Below are positions 1 to 12,300 of a stretch of DNA of 64,000 nucleotides, piece after piece (within the stretch, counting starts at the first letter, position 1; the number at the start of each line of letters is the position of its first letter). The position numbers and the translations under genes were made by a program. Source of the stretch: Taeniopygia guttata (Eukaryota; Chordata; Aves; Passeriformes; Estrildidae); contig NC_133024.1 in assembly GCF_048771995.1 (NCBI RefSeq), positions 88,878,501 to 88,942,500 on the forward strand, read 5' to 3'. A model generated the notes under the pieces. It worked only from the letters and a program-made list of their open reading frames with translations. It was not told the DNA's origin and searched no databases.

Positions 1-1063
1 TTTAAAAAACCTGGCAAAAAGGTTTAAAAAACCTTACCAAACCTTCTGCTAGAAAAATGCATGGAACTTTGCACAAACTGCTATTGAAATTCATTCATGT
101 TTACTTGGCAAGTGTGCTACTAGCATTGAATAGCTGATAAATGTAAAGTACAAGATTAAGACCTTTAGTTTGCATTATCTAAATGTTAAGACTGTCATAA
201 TGAACTCAAAATGCTATTTTGTGTTAGTGTTATTTGTTGACTCATTACTCATTCTTGAGTCTTAGGAACATAAACTGCTTCTGGTTGTTCTCTTGGCAGT
301 TGAATATTAGGGCTATTATTACTTCATGCTGCTGTATTAGCTGCAGATGGCTTAGCATGTCTGCCATCCTCTGCAGGTTTTAAAGCCTGGTGATGCTGTA
401 GTGAATGTAGGAAGAGAAAAATGTGAAACTGAAACCCGGAGTGACTAATAATTACAATTTGGTATGTGTGTGAGAGAAGAACAGCTGAGGAGATGTTTTC
501 TATAACACATTGTACTTCTGCTAAAAATTAATTCAGGCAATGAAAAACCTTGCACATCATCATATAGAAGCTCAAACTAATGAAGGTGAGAAGAGATTAT
601 GTTGCTGAAAGTGTAGATTAATAGTTATAAAGTAATAAAAGATGTGTGTGACATGCAGGTTACTGAAGCTGTAGGTCAGTCCTCAGCATGGTGTCTCCAG
701 TGGAGATGTGACTATAATAAGGATGTTGCTGTGGGCTGGGAAGCCTGGTTTTGCAGTACTCTCTGCCCTACAAGGAGCTGTATGGATGTACTGGAAGTCT
801 CTCCTGATTGCTGGGGTGTTATGTTGAGTCATAGTATTAATTATAGCTCCTGGATGAGCTGTTCAGATCATGGTGTTCAGCTTGTCAAAACATTGGTTCC
901 ACATAGTGCAGGCAGATGACTCAGGCAGAATCAAAGGCTGGCATTTGCCTGTAGGCTGAGGATTCAGTGGAGGATTTTTGATGGATGTCAGTGACAGATG
1001 ACATGAACTGAATATTTGTGCTAGGAAGCCATTACCCTAAAGAGAAATATATTACTGCATTTT

Positions 1064-1345
1064 AGAATCGTAGAATCATTTAGGCTGTAACAACCTCTTA
1101 ATATCAAGTCTAACTAATAACCCATCACTGCCAGGTCTACCTCTAAACTATGTCCGCAAGTGCCACATCTACATGTCTTTTAAATAGTTTCAGGGATGTT
1201 GGCTCTGTTCCACTTCTCTGGGCAGTCTGTTCCAAGTGCTTGACACCCCTTTGCATGAAAAAAAAAAAAAATTAAAAAAAAATTAATGTCCAATCTGAAC
1301 TTCCCTTGAAGCAACTTGAGGTTGTTTCTTCTTGTCCTGTCACTT
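1064..1345 (-). mobile_element. CR1 LINE 3' fragment, antisense
   Basis: Begins AGAATCGTAGAATCATTTAG, a degraded CR1 tail in reverse. It continues through the motifs complementary to the CR1 3' region (TGGGCAGTCTGTTCCAAGTG, then CTTGAGGTTGTTTCTTCTTG, TCCTGTCACT). An A-rich stretch at 1258-1283 interrupts it. 5'-truncated and non-coding. Confidence 0.85.
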
Positions 1346-2489
1346 TTTCAGAGCTTGGCAGACTTGATTTTCTCTTTTCAGGCTTGAAAAGATGGTTCTT
1401 TTCACAGCAACTGTCTCAGGGACATTTGATGTGCAGCCCCTAGTATTGAGTGGCTGACCTTTTTTATTATTCTTAAATTGGAAATGAGGATGTAAGTGTT
1501 CTATGAAATGCATCAGTGCAAATGTATCCTTAAAATTTATAGAGTTGGAGGAATTTGGATGCCATAGTGAAATAGACATGCAGTTGACTACTTAGGTGCA
1601 GATTTCAAGAATAACCAATAATGTGCTGTGTCACATGCAACACAAAATTATTGGAGTTCGTGAGCTTCTCATATATGATACTGTTTGTTTTATTTTTCCT
1701 GTCTGCACAGGATTGAAAGAAATGGTAGTGTGGGAGGAAGAGATGAATGTTTTAAAGAGTATCAAATATCTGTACACAGGGAAGTCATTACTTGGTTTAT
1801 GCTTCATTTGGTAATAAATGTAACCATCAGGAAGAAAACACAATACTTTGCTGAAATATTACTTATAACAGGCAAATGCTGTAGTTGCATATTGCTCTCC
1901 CTTTCTACAAATTCCATCAGAGGCTGGTATTTCACTGTGCCTGAATGACTGATAAACATTGTGTGGGAAGATGCTGCTTACCTGTCTATTCCAGTTATAT
2001 TTACTTCCTTATGGAGAGATGGAATGTGAACCTTCTCTGTTTATGGAGACCAAAGCATTTTTTGGACATGTTTATACTAGAATAAATTTATACTGGAGGA
2101 TATGAAACAACTAGAATTGCCTTTTTGTTTGCCCTGTTTAAACTCCCACCACATAAGCTTAATTACACATTTTGAGGTGAAGACTAAAGAATGAAACTTT
2201 CAGGAACACTCAGAATTCACCTGATTTTTACTGCAGTGTTTTCAATATGGTTTTCCATAATTTTTAATAGAAAAAGTAGTTGGAGCAGTGCTGAGCACAT
2301 GTGAAAATCCAACCTGTAAAAATGTGCATTTGAATAACATAAAATATTCATTACTTTTATCAAACTGCCTTAGGAGACCAGAAAGTATTTTATTGCTTAA
2401 GAGATAAACAATTGCAGCAACCAGAACCCAAGAGTGTTTTTAATTTCAATAAAAAACCCCACAAAAGGTCAACTAGTGCTTTGAAATGT

Positions 2490-2960
2490 TGGTGCAGAAA
2501 TCAGAGCAGGGCACTGCAAGCCCACGCGTCTTTTGCAGCCGAACTTCTTTTCTAGGTTGTTCTGTATTTTGTGTGTGAGAGTCACTGCGCAGCATCTGTT
2601 ACTGCATCATTGAAATGAACCCACTCGTGCCTGCGGGGGAGGAGGTGGGATGCACTGTGCTTGTTCATCCCCCGCCTGTCCCCGCGGGTCTTTGGGCCTC
2701 CCGGCAAGCGGTATGTCCCGGTGGCACAAACAGGTTGCCAGGCAGCAGCTACCTTTGCCAAGCACCTTGTTTGGAGCCGTGGCTGCTCCGCACACGGCTA
2801 TTTGTGGCACAGAGTGAAATGCTCAGCGGGCTTGGCTGGCCACCGAGCCGTCACTGTAAGAGTCCCTGTCTGTCCCTGGCAGCCGCCGGCATGGGCAGCC
2901 AGGTTGGAAAGTTGTGCAGAGAAAACGTGGAGTGAGGCGGCAGTCATCCTTCAGCAGGGA
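2490..2960. promoter_or_regulatory. GC-richer patch, possible regulatory element
   Basis: Local rise in G+C and CpG (for example CCCACGCGTC, CCCGCGGG, CTCCCGGCAAGCGG) within AT-rich flanks. It could be a distal promoter or enhancer of LIMS1, or just a compositional patch. No exon-like structure is convincing. Confidence 0.25.
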
Positions 2961-4786
2961 TTAGGCAGTGCGCCTATTTTTGCTATTGTTTACCAAAGCC
3001 CTTCTGGTAACCGCAGTGGAACACTTCTCCCTCCCTCTTCTACCATTTCCTTCAGCACCTTCCCTACCATCAGTTTTGGCTTCTGATAAGATCCTCAGTG
3101 TGCCAAGAGGAGACTGTCTTTTTCTTTCATACCTACCTTTTCTAGTTAAACACTCAACTTCTTTAACAATAGGCTGCTTGCTATGTTTTGTCCCATATCC
3201 CAGGGAATGCCCTTGGGAAGCTGTTACTGCAAAACAACCCCTTACATACTTCTCACTCCCCACGGACAGCTTCACCTCAGAGTAACCTAGAATTCCCTAA
3301 TGAAAATGCAGTGTATTTTTAACAATGTGTTTCAGATCTGGGCAGCATGCCTCCTATAAAATGTCAGAAAAGAGAAGGATGGCCAGCTGCTCTGGATTTG
3401 TGGATTATCAGATCTTCACAGTAGAAGCTGTGTTTTGCTTCAGTAGCATAAAGGCCCTTTTTAAACTCCCGTTAAGCTCCTTCTTGTTTATTGGAAAAAA
3501 CTGGGAGTCATTCCTCCAGCAGCAATGGTAATATGACTGGAGAACCAGGCAACTTCTACTTACTGCACATATGGAGTCCTGTTACTTTGAAGGACTTGCT
3601 CCTGATAAAAACTAGGAAGATAAAACCAGGCTTTTTGGATGGACATCTTACTGCACTAACTTGCTGTACTACTTGCTTTGCTACAGCCATGCAGAAGACT
3701 GCACAGTAGCAAGCTGAAGTAGTAATCAAATGTTTTCTTGTTGACCAAAGAGAATATGAGGCAGCAGAAGTGGTTTCCAACCACATTGGTCACCTGTGAA
3801 TTTAAGATTACTGCAAAACTGTAGTAGTCCACCAGGTGAAACTCTCTATGGGGCACTTTTGATTTACAGCAACATCTTCCCAGGAGGATTGTCTGTGATC
3901 TGGGACAAAATACAGGAAAAGAGTTGGGAAATTGTTGAGAAGATAGTGATAAGAGGAAGAGATAGGCTCACTTGCTGTTTATTATCTTAGCGGCTTCGTG
4001 CATCTTTACTAATTTTAAATAAATCAGTATTTTTAGTCCACTGCAGTCAGTCTCACTGAAGTTTTTTATACCCACAGAAGCTCAGCACTGACCTGTGCAA
4101 AAAGTGTTGGGAAGCAAGATGAAGAATTGGTATCACTATACCTGCATGTCTGTTGGCAGACTGCACATTTTCATCACTCATGCTTCAGAGAACGCAGAAA
4201 CCTTTTCTTCCAGGACTGCAGTGGTGCTCTGGCAAGATCTTTGTGGCCTCGGGCTAGAACCTGAGCATTGCTTCATCTGCAGCATGCCCTATGACAGATA
4301 AAAATAGGGCTTGAGCTGCAGCCAGGCTGTGTCAGTGGTGAGGGTGCAGCTTCCTTAGCCTGTTAGAGCTTGACTCCTGGTAGCTCTGGCATAGGGTGAA
4401 TAATCACACCTACAGACAGGCAAATAAACAGGGTCATGCTGCCTGGGTCCCACCTACGCAAGGAAATAGCTTGCCTAGGGGGTTGCTCCTTGTTGAGGGG
4501 AAGTGAAGGAAAGACACTGACCAAACCCATTTTACAAATTTGTCAGCAGAAGCAGCAGCGTGGGACTGTGTTGGCTGAGCTGCAGGAAGGTGGCTGCATG
4601 CAAGCTCAGGCCTGCATGGAGAGTGGCGTGTGGGCTGCTGTACGCTTGCTGAGCAAGCTGTCCTAGGTGGTGGTGAGAAATATGGCCAAAAAACATCACC
4701 CACCAGACCCTCTGTGGTAGGTCCTAGGGAAGGTGCAGGTATATTAAGAAATTGTAGCCTTGACTGGACATTCTGTCATATCCTGT

Positions 4787-5044
4787 GACAGTATAAGAGG
4801 AAATGGCCTCAGGTTGTACCAGGGGAGGTTTAGATTGGAGATCAGGACAGATTTCTTCATGGAAATGTTGTCAAACACTGGAACAGACTGCCCAGGGAAG
4901 TGTTAGCATCACCATCGCTGGAAGTATTTAAAAGATGCGTAGATGTGGCACTTGGGGACATGATTTAGTGGTGAATGTAGCAATATTAGTTTAATGGTTA
5001 TACTCAGTGATCTTGAGGTCTTTTCCAATCTAAATGATTCTACT
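4787..5044 (+). mobile_element. CR1 LINE 3' fragment, sense
   Basis: Contains the CR1 signature in order: AAGAGGAAATGGCCTCAGGT, ACACTGGAACAGACTGCCCA, a degraded GAGGTGTTTAA-like stretch and the 3' end GAGGTCTTTTCCAATCTAAA with TGATTCTAC. Moderately diverged, 5'-truncated. Confidence 0.88.
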
Positions 5045-6159
5045 ACTCTCTGATCTTAGTTCTAGTTTCTCTATTTGTTCCTGGTACTCATCTCCTTCTT
5101 ATCGTCCTCTGCTTCCTCATGCCCCCTCACAGACGAGCAGATTCTTCAGCTGCCAGTGTGCTGTGTGTCATGAGCACAAAGTGCATGCAGTTCTGCAGTC
5201 CAACTGATTGCTAACAAGGCTGAGACAGTTCAACACAAAAGTTAGTTACTCAGGAGGGCTTCCCAAAAGCCTTCCTTTTCTGCAGTTAGAAAGTGCTGGA
5301 AGCCCACAGGCACTGTGCCACAAACACTGCGCTTCAAAGAGGGAGAGCTTGTAAGAGTCTAATTATTAGCTGCAAATCTTACTTTAGTTAGTGTTCTTAC
5401 ATTGGATGGTTGTTCTAAATGCAGCACATCACTGGAAATAAATGGTTTTCCTCCTTCATGTATTGTCCATTATGGCATGCCTGTCAGTTTTATTAATGGC
5501 CTGAGAAACAGAACAGAAATCAAACCATCTGCCTGTACCTACCCCTTGTCTGAAGTACTGACAAGAGGAAAGACATATATAGATAAATTCAATGCATATG
5601 ACTTAGAAGACACAAGTGGAGCATTAAATGCCATTTTTACAATGTAATTAACACACTATAGCATTAAAGCAACATTTACCTGGAGACAGGAGTCTTCTGG
5701 TCCTGCTTTCAACTGTTGGTTTGCTCATGATAAAATATTGTTGGACTCTGCCTCCACGCTCCCTCAGCATAAAGAAGCTGCAGCCAAGTTTGGTGATAAA
5801 CTTATTTGCACATAGGTTACTCACACCACAGCTCTCCTGGGCAGCTTCTGTCAGCAGCCAGCAGCGAAGACCCTTTCCAGCATCCGAGTTTACATGAGGG
5901 CTTGTCAGGGGAGTGTTCTCTGTGCACAGCCAGCCTTCCTAAATCTCAGCGTGACAGGCTCACAGCCCTGCCGCTGAACTTTTAACTTGAAGCTCTAGCA
6001 GGGTGCTGAGTAGCTCCAGCTACATGACACGAGCTGTGAAAGTAAATCACTTCGCTGGGAACAAGGGGAAGTCCAGCATATTGTTTTGCGGACTTTGCCT
6101 ACAGTTTGTTTGCAGTCTAAGCATAGAATATATACATCTGGGAAAGCAATCGGAGCGAG

Positions 6160-6341
6160 ATGGACTTCCAGCGCAGAGCTCAGCCCTTCCCCATCCCAGA
6201 GGATGAAGAGGTTGCCTACAAGGTCACTCCTGATGCTCACAACTCCACAGGAAATGAAGGCGAGAAACCGGTGTCAAAATTGCAACGTAGGCACAGTGAA
6301 ATAAAACTCTACAAAGAGTTTTGTGACTTTTATGCAAGATT
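6160..6341 (+). CDS. LIMS1: LIMS1 alternative first coding exon (N-terminal extension)
   Basis: Starts at ATG 6160 and ends TT|GTAAGT, adding 60 codons plus two bases. Joined to the next exon it reads ...CDFYARF-NMANALA. The end of the exon (SKLQRRHS followed by KEFCDFYA) closely matches the N-terminal extension I remember from a 387-aa human LIMS1 isoform, so this is a conserved isoform exon and not a chance frame. No zinc ligand or signal peptide is seen; the segment is polar and probably a flexible tail ahead of LIM1. Its own promoter was not identified. Confidence 0.9.
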
Positions 6342-9300
6342 GTAAGTTTGTTCTGTTCAGCTTTGGGGTGTTAACTGCAGTGACATTACTAGTGTATTGT
6401 ACATAATGCATTTTATTATCTGGGGCTCTGGCTGTGCAAGCTGTTCTCTCATCCAACCTTTGCCACGATTCTGCTTGAAACATTGCCAGTTGTAACAACT
6501 AAAATTTGAATTGTTACTTTAAATTTCGTCATGAATTGCATCAGGAATTTTTATCAGCAGTAAAAATGGTGTTGGAATTTTTAAAGTAGTCTCTCTGCCT
6601 TCAGGTTGTTTGCCAGTTATTCTGGGCAAATGGATAAACCGCTTCATTAATGCAGAAGTATTACATACTTCACTAGTTTTACATATGTGATGTGTTTCAA
6701 AGTGAAGCACTTTTTCCTGGAGAGGGAAACTGTTTTTATTTGGTTTTGAACTTTGTTTCATGTTTTTGCTTGGATTATACTTTATGTACAGCAGTGCTTG
6801 GCATCCTTAGTGCTCAAGCACTGTTGAAGTGATGATGAAAGATCCCAGTTACTCTTGTGATTATTCTTCATTTAGATTGATAAGGAAGATAGGAAAATTG
6901 ACTGAGGTTTTGCCCCACAGAAAGCATACACAGTCGATGAAGACCATTGATGAGCTTTATAGTTGATCACAGTTTATGTGTATAGTCACTGCAGTTTGTC
7001 CATAGGTCTGTCTGTTATGTAGGGGTTACACCATCCTGTGTCTGATCTTCGTGTGAAATTTGCCCACTCATTTCACTGTGAGGACAGTGGATATTTGGAT
7101 TGCAGTTACCATTTTCCTCATCTGCAAAGATCAAATGAGAGAGAAAAAAAAGTGCCAGCTAATAATAACATGTCAGATGTGACCTTGTGCAGGGCTCTTC
7201 TGTGAGACAGTGTAAGAAATAGATAAAACACATTCCATTTTGAACCACGTGCTAGGTGTTTGCTTGCTCCCTTGGATAGTGTGCAAGGAATGAATTAAAT
7301 TCCTACTGAACATGGTGGGAGCTCAGAGGTCTTATCCCCTTGAAGAGATAAGAAGGAAGGCTTGGCATCTTACAGAGGACTGTGGGCTCTGCACTTACAG
7401 GCACAGCATGATAACTTATCAAAATGCATGCCTGCATGCACATGTGTTTCAAATAATGTCACTTGTCTAATAATCTTCCAGATAAATTTTGAGTCATTAG
7501 TTTTGTCAGCTGACATCCCATTTTAATGAAACTAGACTATTGCTCTATATTTACTGTCTGCTACCACATGGTATTAAGGCAGTGGGATGATCCTGAAAGG
7601 CAGAGCTTTGAGAGTCTGGATATGAGTGACGGAATGTTTGCAAAGGGGAAACCAAAAGAGCCTTTTGCTGGCTTTAATTAACTGAAAATCAACTGTACTG
7701 TCTTCTGCAGATGTGGACAGCTACCACACTGCCATTTTTTTGGTCCTGTGCCTTTGAGAAGCAATCAAGGTTGCTGTTTCAATATTTCTTTGCATCCCTG
7801 GCAGGGGTTGCAATGGGGCAGCCAGAGCATTCCCACCCTCCCCTCCCCCTTAGCCTTGGAGTGGGCTATGAGCTGGCACATAATCAGCTGAGCTCCCTGA
7901 GATAAACCCTAACAAACCAATCAAAAATCCCATGACTTCAAACTAAATTTGTAAAATGACTTCAAGCTATGCAGAGCTCATATAAAGGATAATTATTTAA
8001 CTACTCTGTTTTTCATTAATATCTGCCAGACTAGATCCTGCACACTCTTTCACATTGCTTATTTAGAGATCTGAAGCAATGTCATTATATATGTATAGTT
8101 CAGAATATATATATGTATATATTAGAATTGGTTTACAATAAATAATTTATGTTTTCCTGTGTGATGCCAGTCCTTAATCATTAATATTTGCCCTTGTTTT
8201 CAGTCATTTTAATGTATATCAGAATTTTTATAATAATTTGAATTGCCTTTTTTCATAATAGAAAGCCTGTAAATGTGTCTGAAGATACAAGGTTTCTGTT
8301 CGGGGTTTTCACTTAATTAGAGCATATCACAGGGATTTTTTTTCTATCTAAAGAGTTAGGGAGCAGGGAGTGGTAGCTTTATTTCTGAGGAGATGCCACA
8401 AGCCATGAAGTTCATGAAAAAATTTGTGTTGAGCAGCTTAACATTAGGTTGATGCAGTTTGGCCTGGTAGAGCTGGGGAAAGACTGACGACCAGTGTTAT
8501 TGTCTATTTAGGCTAATTTTCTATTTTTTTTTTTTTTTGAATGACAGCAACATGGCGAACGCACTTGCAAATGCCATCTGTGAGCGCTGCAGGGGGGGCT
8601 TTGCCCCTGCCGAGAAAATTGTCAACAGCAATGGTGAGCTGTACCACGAGCAGTGCTTCGTCTGCGCCCAGTGCTTTCAGCAGTTCCCTGAAGGGCTCTT
8701 CTATGAGGTAAGCAGGGCAGAGACCCCACACCCCCCAACATCCTGTCCCCATACCCCCTCTTGAGCCTTCATTCCCATAGCAGAAGTAGCTACAGGCAGG
8801 TGGATAGCCTTAGTAAGTCCCATGGGAGGATCTGGGCTCTAACAGAGTATGCCCAGTAAAGGGAGAAAAAAACCAGAAGCATTTCTGTGCTAATTTGGAG
8901 GACATCCATGTATATAACATTCTTTAGGTGTGGACCTTAATGTTATTAGCACTGAGAGAAAAAATCCTGGAGATTCTTTTCTCAGTGCAAATTTTCTCCC
9001 TGAAACTTGTGAATCTGATGTATCATACCAGAAATACATAAGAAACATACTTCTTAGAGGAGAAAGTCATATAGAGGGAAATCTCAGCATCCTGTGGTCC
9101 ATAGGAGGTTTATCACTGAGTTGAGTGAGTTGAGTTGAGTTTGGCGTTGGAAAAGAGATGATCTGTATGTGAGCATGCTGTGATCCAAACCAGACAGGGC
9201 CAGTATAAGATCAACTCTTAAGTGTAACAGTCTAGAGCATTCAAAATTATCAGTTCTTAACACACTTTCAGGGGTTAAGACCTGATCACATTCATATTTC

Positions 9301-12300
9301 TCAGCTCCAGGTTGATTTGCCTCAGATTAGGAGAGTATTTTGTAATAGGTTTCATTTTCTTTTACATTTCCCTATCATGGGAATTCAGAATGTGGCTCAG
9401 CACAAAGTGGTAGTGAAAGCTCTAGACTGGTTCATAAAATACACCGTGATTAGTATAGGGAACAATAGATGGTATGAGTCAGGGAATTACTGTGAGAGAG
9501 ATAAAGCCCTGCTTGAGAGGCTTTCAGTCCATCTTAGGGTAGCAGTTACAGGATTTGTGTCATATGATGATCTGAAAAGGAAAATGAGCAGAGTGTAAAA
9601 GGAACAATTCTGTGCCCTCACATACAGGTGTCATCCTTTGGAAGAGCGCAATAGTTTATCTTCCATTGAAGCATTTCTAATTTTACAGAGCCATGTTATG
9701 TGGTAATGAGGAGAGGCTGAGGGAGGAGTGTGGATTGCAAAAGAGACTGGCTAAGGGGATTCCTGGGGATTTGCATCTTCTCACCTTGTTTGAGGATCAA
9801 AAGGCTCTAGGGATAGTGTTACACAAATTGTAGTAAATTAGCCTCTAGTGTTCCGTAAGACATCAAAAGGTGAGCTGCAAGGCAGAATTATTTAAATAGA
9901 AACAAAAAAACACCCCCTGGATACTTAGCAAGTTGCATTACAATTGTTAATATATACTGAGCTGGCTCAGGAAAGAGTCCATCCTGACATGTTAAGATCT
10001 GAGGCAAATGTAAAGTGATATGAACATTTCAAAATTAAAATATTTGTAATTATGTTCATAAAATTGTATTAAACCAATAAAATGTGTTTTCTCTAAATAA
10101 CGAATACTTTATTCATTCTTTTTCTGACTCAAAAAAGAATGAGACATTCCAGGGACCTCTTTCAGACAGTTGAATGGTCCTTAAAGATAAAAGTTTGGGA
10201 AATCATGCTCTAGGCAGCCTGTATCTTCTAGAGGAGACTACTGCAGAAAGAAAGTTCTACTTTTGGACTGAGTTCAGGAATGTTACAGTCTCTCTGTGTT
10301 GCTCATGGGTGGCCATACCTGAATCCGTGAATCTCAATGGCAGAGGCAAATGTCCTAGTGGTGCTTGGATATACTGGATGTAGGCATTTTGCTTCCTACT
10401 GCTACCTTGTTAACATTCATATCCATGATGATTGGTCTTTGAGCACTCTCTTACTGAAAAGTGCTGCTCTCAAATACAATAAGTCAGAAGTGAATGCCAG
10501 TAGATTGTCCCAGGAATTAAAATAACACTGTATGCTAAAAATGTTTTGGCTAATGTTGCGAGGATTTTTTTTTTTTTTTTCAGTCTGGGTAACCTGAGAA
10601 ATGTTCCATAGAAAGTGGAAAGTTTCAGTTAAGGATAGACACTTCTTGCCACAATTATTACAGAGGTAAAATAACACTGGATAGGCTGAGGATGCTGGGC
10701 CTGTTCAGACTCAAGAAGAGACGACTGAGAGGGGACTTCATCAATGTATATAATTGTTTGAAGAGAGGGTGTCAGAGGAGGAAGCCAGGCTCTGCTTGGT
10801 GGTGCCAAACAATAGAACAAGAGGTAATGGGCAGAAACTGATTCACAGGAAGTTTCACCCGATCATGAGGAAGAACCTCTTTACTGTGCACTGGTACTGG
10901 TTGCCCAGAGAGGTTGTGAACTCTCCCTCACTCGAGATACTTAAGAATCATCTGGATTCTGTGCAGTGTGTTCTAGGATGACCTTGCTTGAAGAGGGAGG
11001 TTGGACCAGATGACCCCACCTCTAACCTGACCCATTCTGTGATTCTGTGAGAGGAAGGAAAGCCCCGAGCAGGTAGAAGGTGGGCTTAGGTTGGTGAGTG
11101 CTCAGGAGTGGCTGACAGTACTCAGAGGACTTGAGATAATCGGTATCACTGTCAAGAAAACCTGACTGGAGAAGAGGGGCAGAAAGGACATCTTCCTCAG
11201 ACTGGCTTAATGCAGTCCTTGAGAAGATGGATGTTTTGGAGGTGTGGCCAGGTAATGTGTTTTTCTGAGCAGGTTCCCGTGGGTATACGCAAGCATTGTT
11301 GGTTGTCCAGCATGAGCTTGTGTTTATTCTGTGCCTGGTTTAGCTAAGCTAGTATTTCTTGGAAATGATTTACAGCTCTTAGCAATTAAGAAGACAAATA
11401 TTGTTCCCCTGCCTATTGCAAGCCTTGCAGGGTTCCCCCAGTTAGTCATTAAGCTGCTTATCACACTTTCTGTCAAACACTGCCATGATAAGACTTCATG
11501 CTGTGTTCCATGGGTGGAACTGGTCAGTTCTCCTGTGCTGCAGAACTTATCTCTGGGCTGCCTTGCAAGCACCTCCATCAGCACAGCTCACTGTGCTGTG
11601 GCACTGGAGCCAAGTCACTCACAGGCACAAGTGGTGCCCATCCACTGCTTAGAGCCTGCACAGCATAGCAGGGGTTTTGTGGATGTCCTCTTGAGCCTGT
11701 GTTAGAAATGATATATTGGATTCCTGAGATCTGCATGCCTAGTGTTGCACAGAAACTGGGGACGGTGATATATTTGATTTGTGTTCCAGTTTGCTCAGTA
11801 ACATCATTTTAGCAAGTTTTTTTATACTTTAAATCTAAACAAAAGTTAGCACAAGCACATTCCAGTAGAGTTCTCCATTCTTTGCTGTTAAGTGTGAAGT
11901 GGTAGCAATTCTGGTCTGCTTTTACTCCACCACCTGGAAGGTGTGTGTTCCCTAGAGCTGCTATTGTTGAGTTTCTCTACAGGTAGCAGTACACAGTCCT
12001 ATACTAATGGCAGAACAGATGGTCATGTTAGTTTCTATTCCAGTTGTACCTCGAGTGTTTTCTTAAAATGGTTTTTACCAAAAGCTGCCTTAGAGAAACA
12101 GTCTCTAAAGTTTCAGGTTTTGTGCGTAACTTTCCACTTAAGTTAGCTAAAAACATGCAGGTAAGCTGGGGGTTATTTCAAAGTGAGATTTTTTTATGCA
12201 GAGCCATTTACCTCATGGACCTTCAGCATACAACAGTGAAATGACCTTACTTTTGAACTATGTACTGTAAGATTTGTTACAGAAGCTTAAGGCTTTCTGT

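Larger units (their letters stand above)
1..6159. other. Upstream region of LIMS1, no coding exon recognised
   Basis: Contains CR1 pieces at 1064-1345 and 4787-5044 and a GC-richer patch at 2490-2960. Otherwise AT-rich single-copy DNA. Open frames here (largest 2661-3086, 141 codons) look like chance. In human, LIMS1 has additional upstream first exons, so this stretch may be an intron of a longer transcript; no such exon is visible here. Confidence 0.6.

Noticed and set aside
2661-3086. 141-codon open frame upstream of LIMS1.
   Set aside because: Lies in a GC-richer patch where stops are rare. No recognisable domain; composition looks like chance translation and no splice structure supports it.
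5402-5647. 81-codon frame upstream of the alternative LIMS1 exon.
   Set aside because: Protein-like at first glance, but no similarity recognised, no splice sites that join LIMS1 in phase, and it is isolated.
6121-6141. TATATA upstream of the alternative LIMS1 start as a TATA box.
   Set aside because: Only about 25 bases before the ATG, leaving no room for a 5' UTR; likely chance in AT-rich DNA.
9694-9730. Possible CR1 remnant (GAGGAGAGGCTGAGGGAG).
   Set aside because: Only about 20 bases match; flanks do not continue the CR1 pattern.
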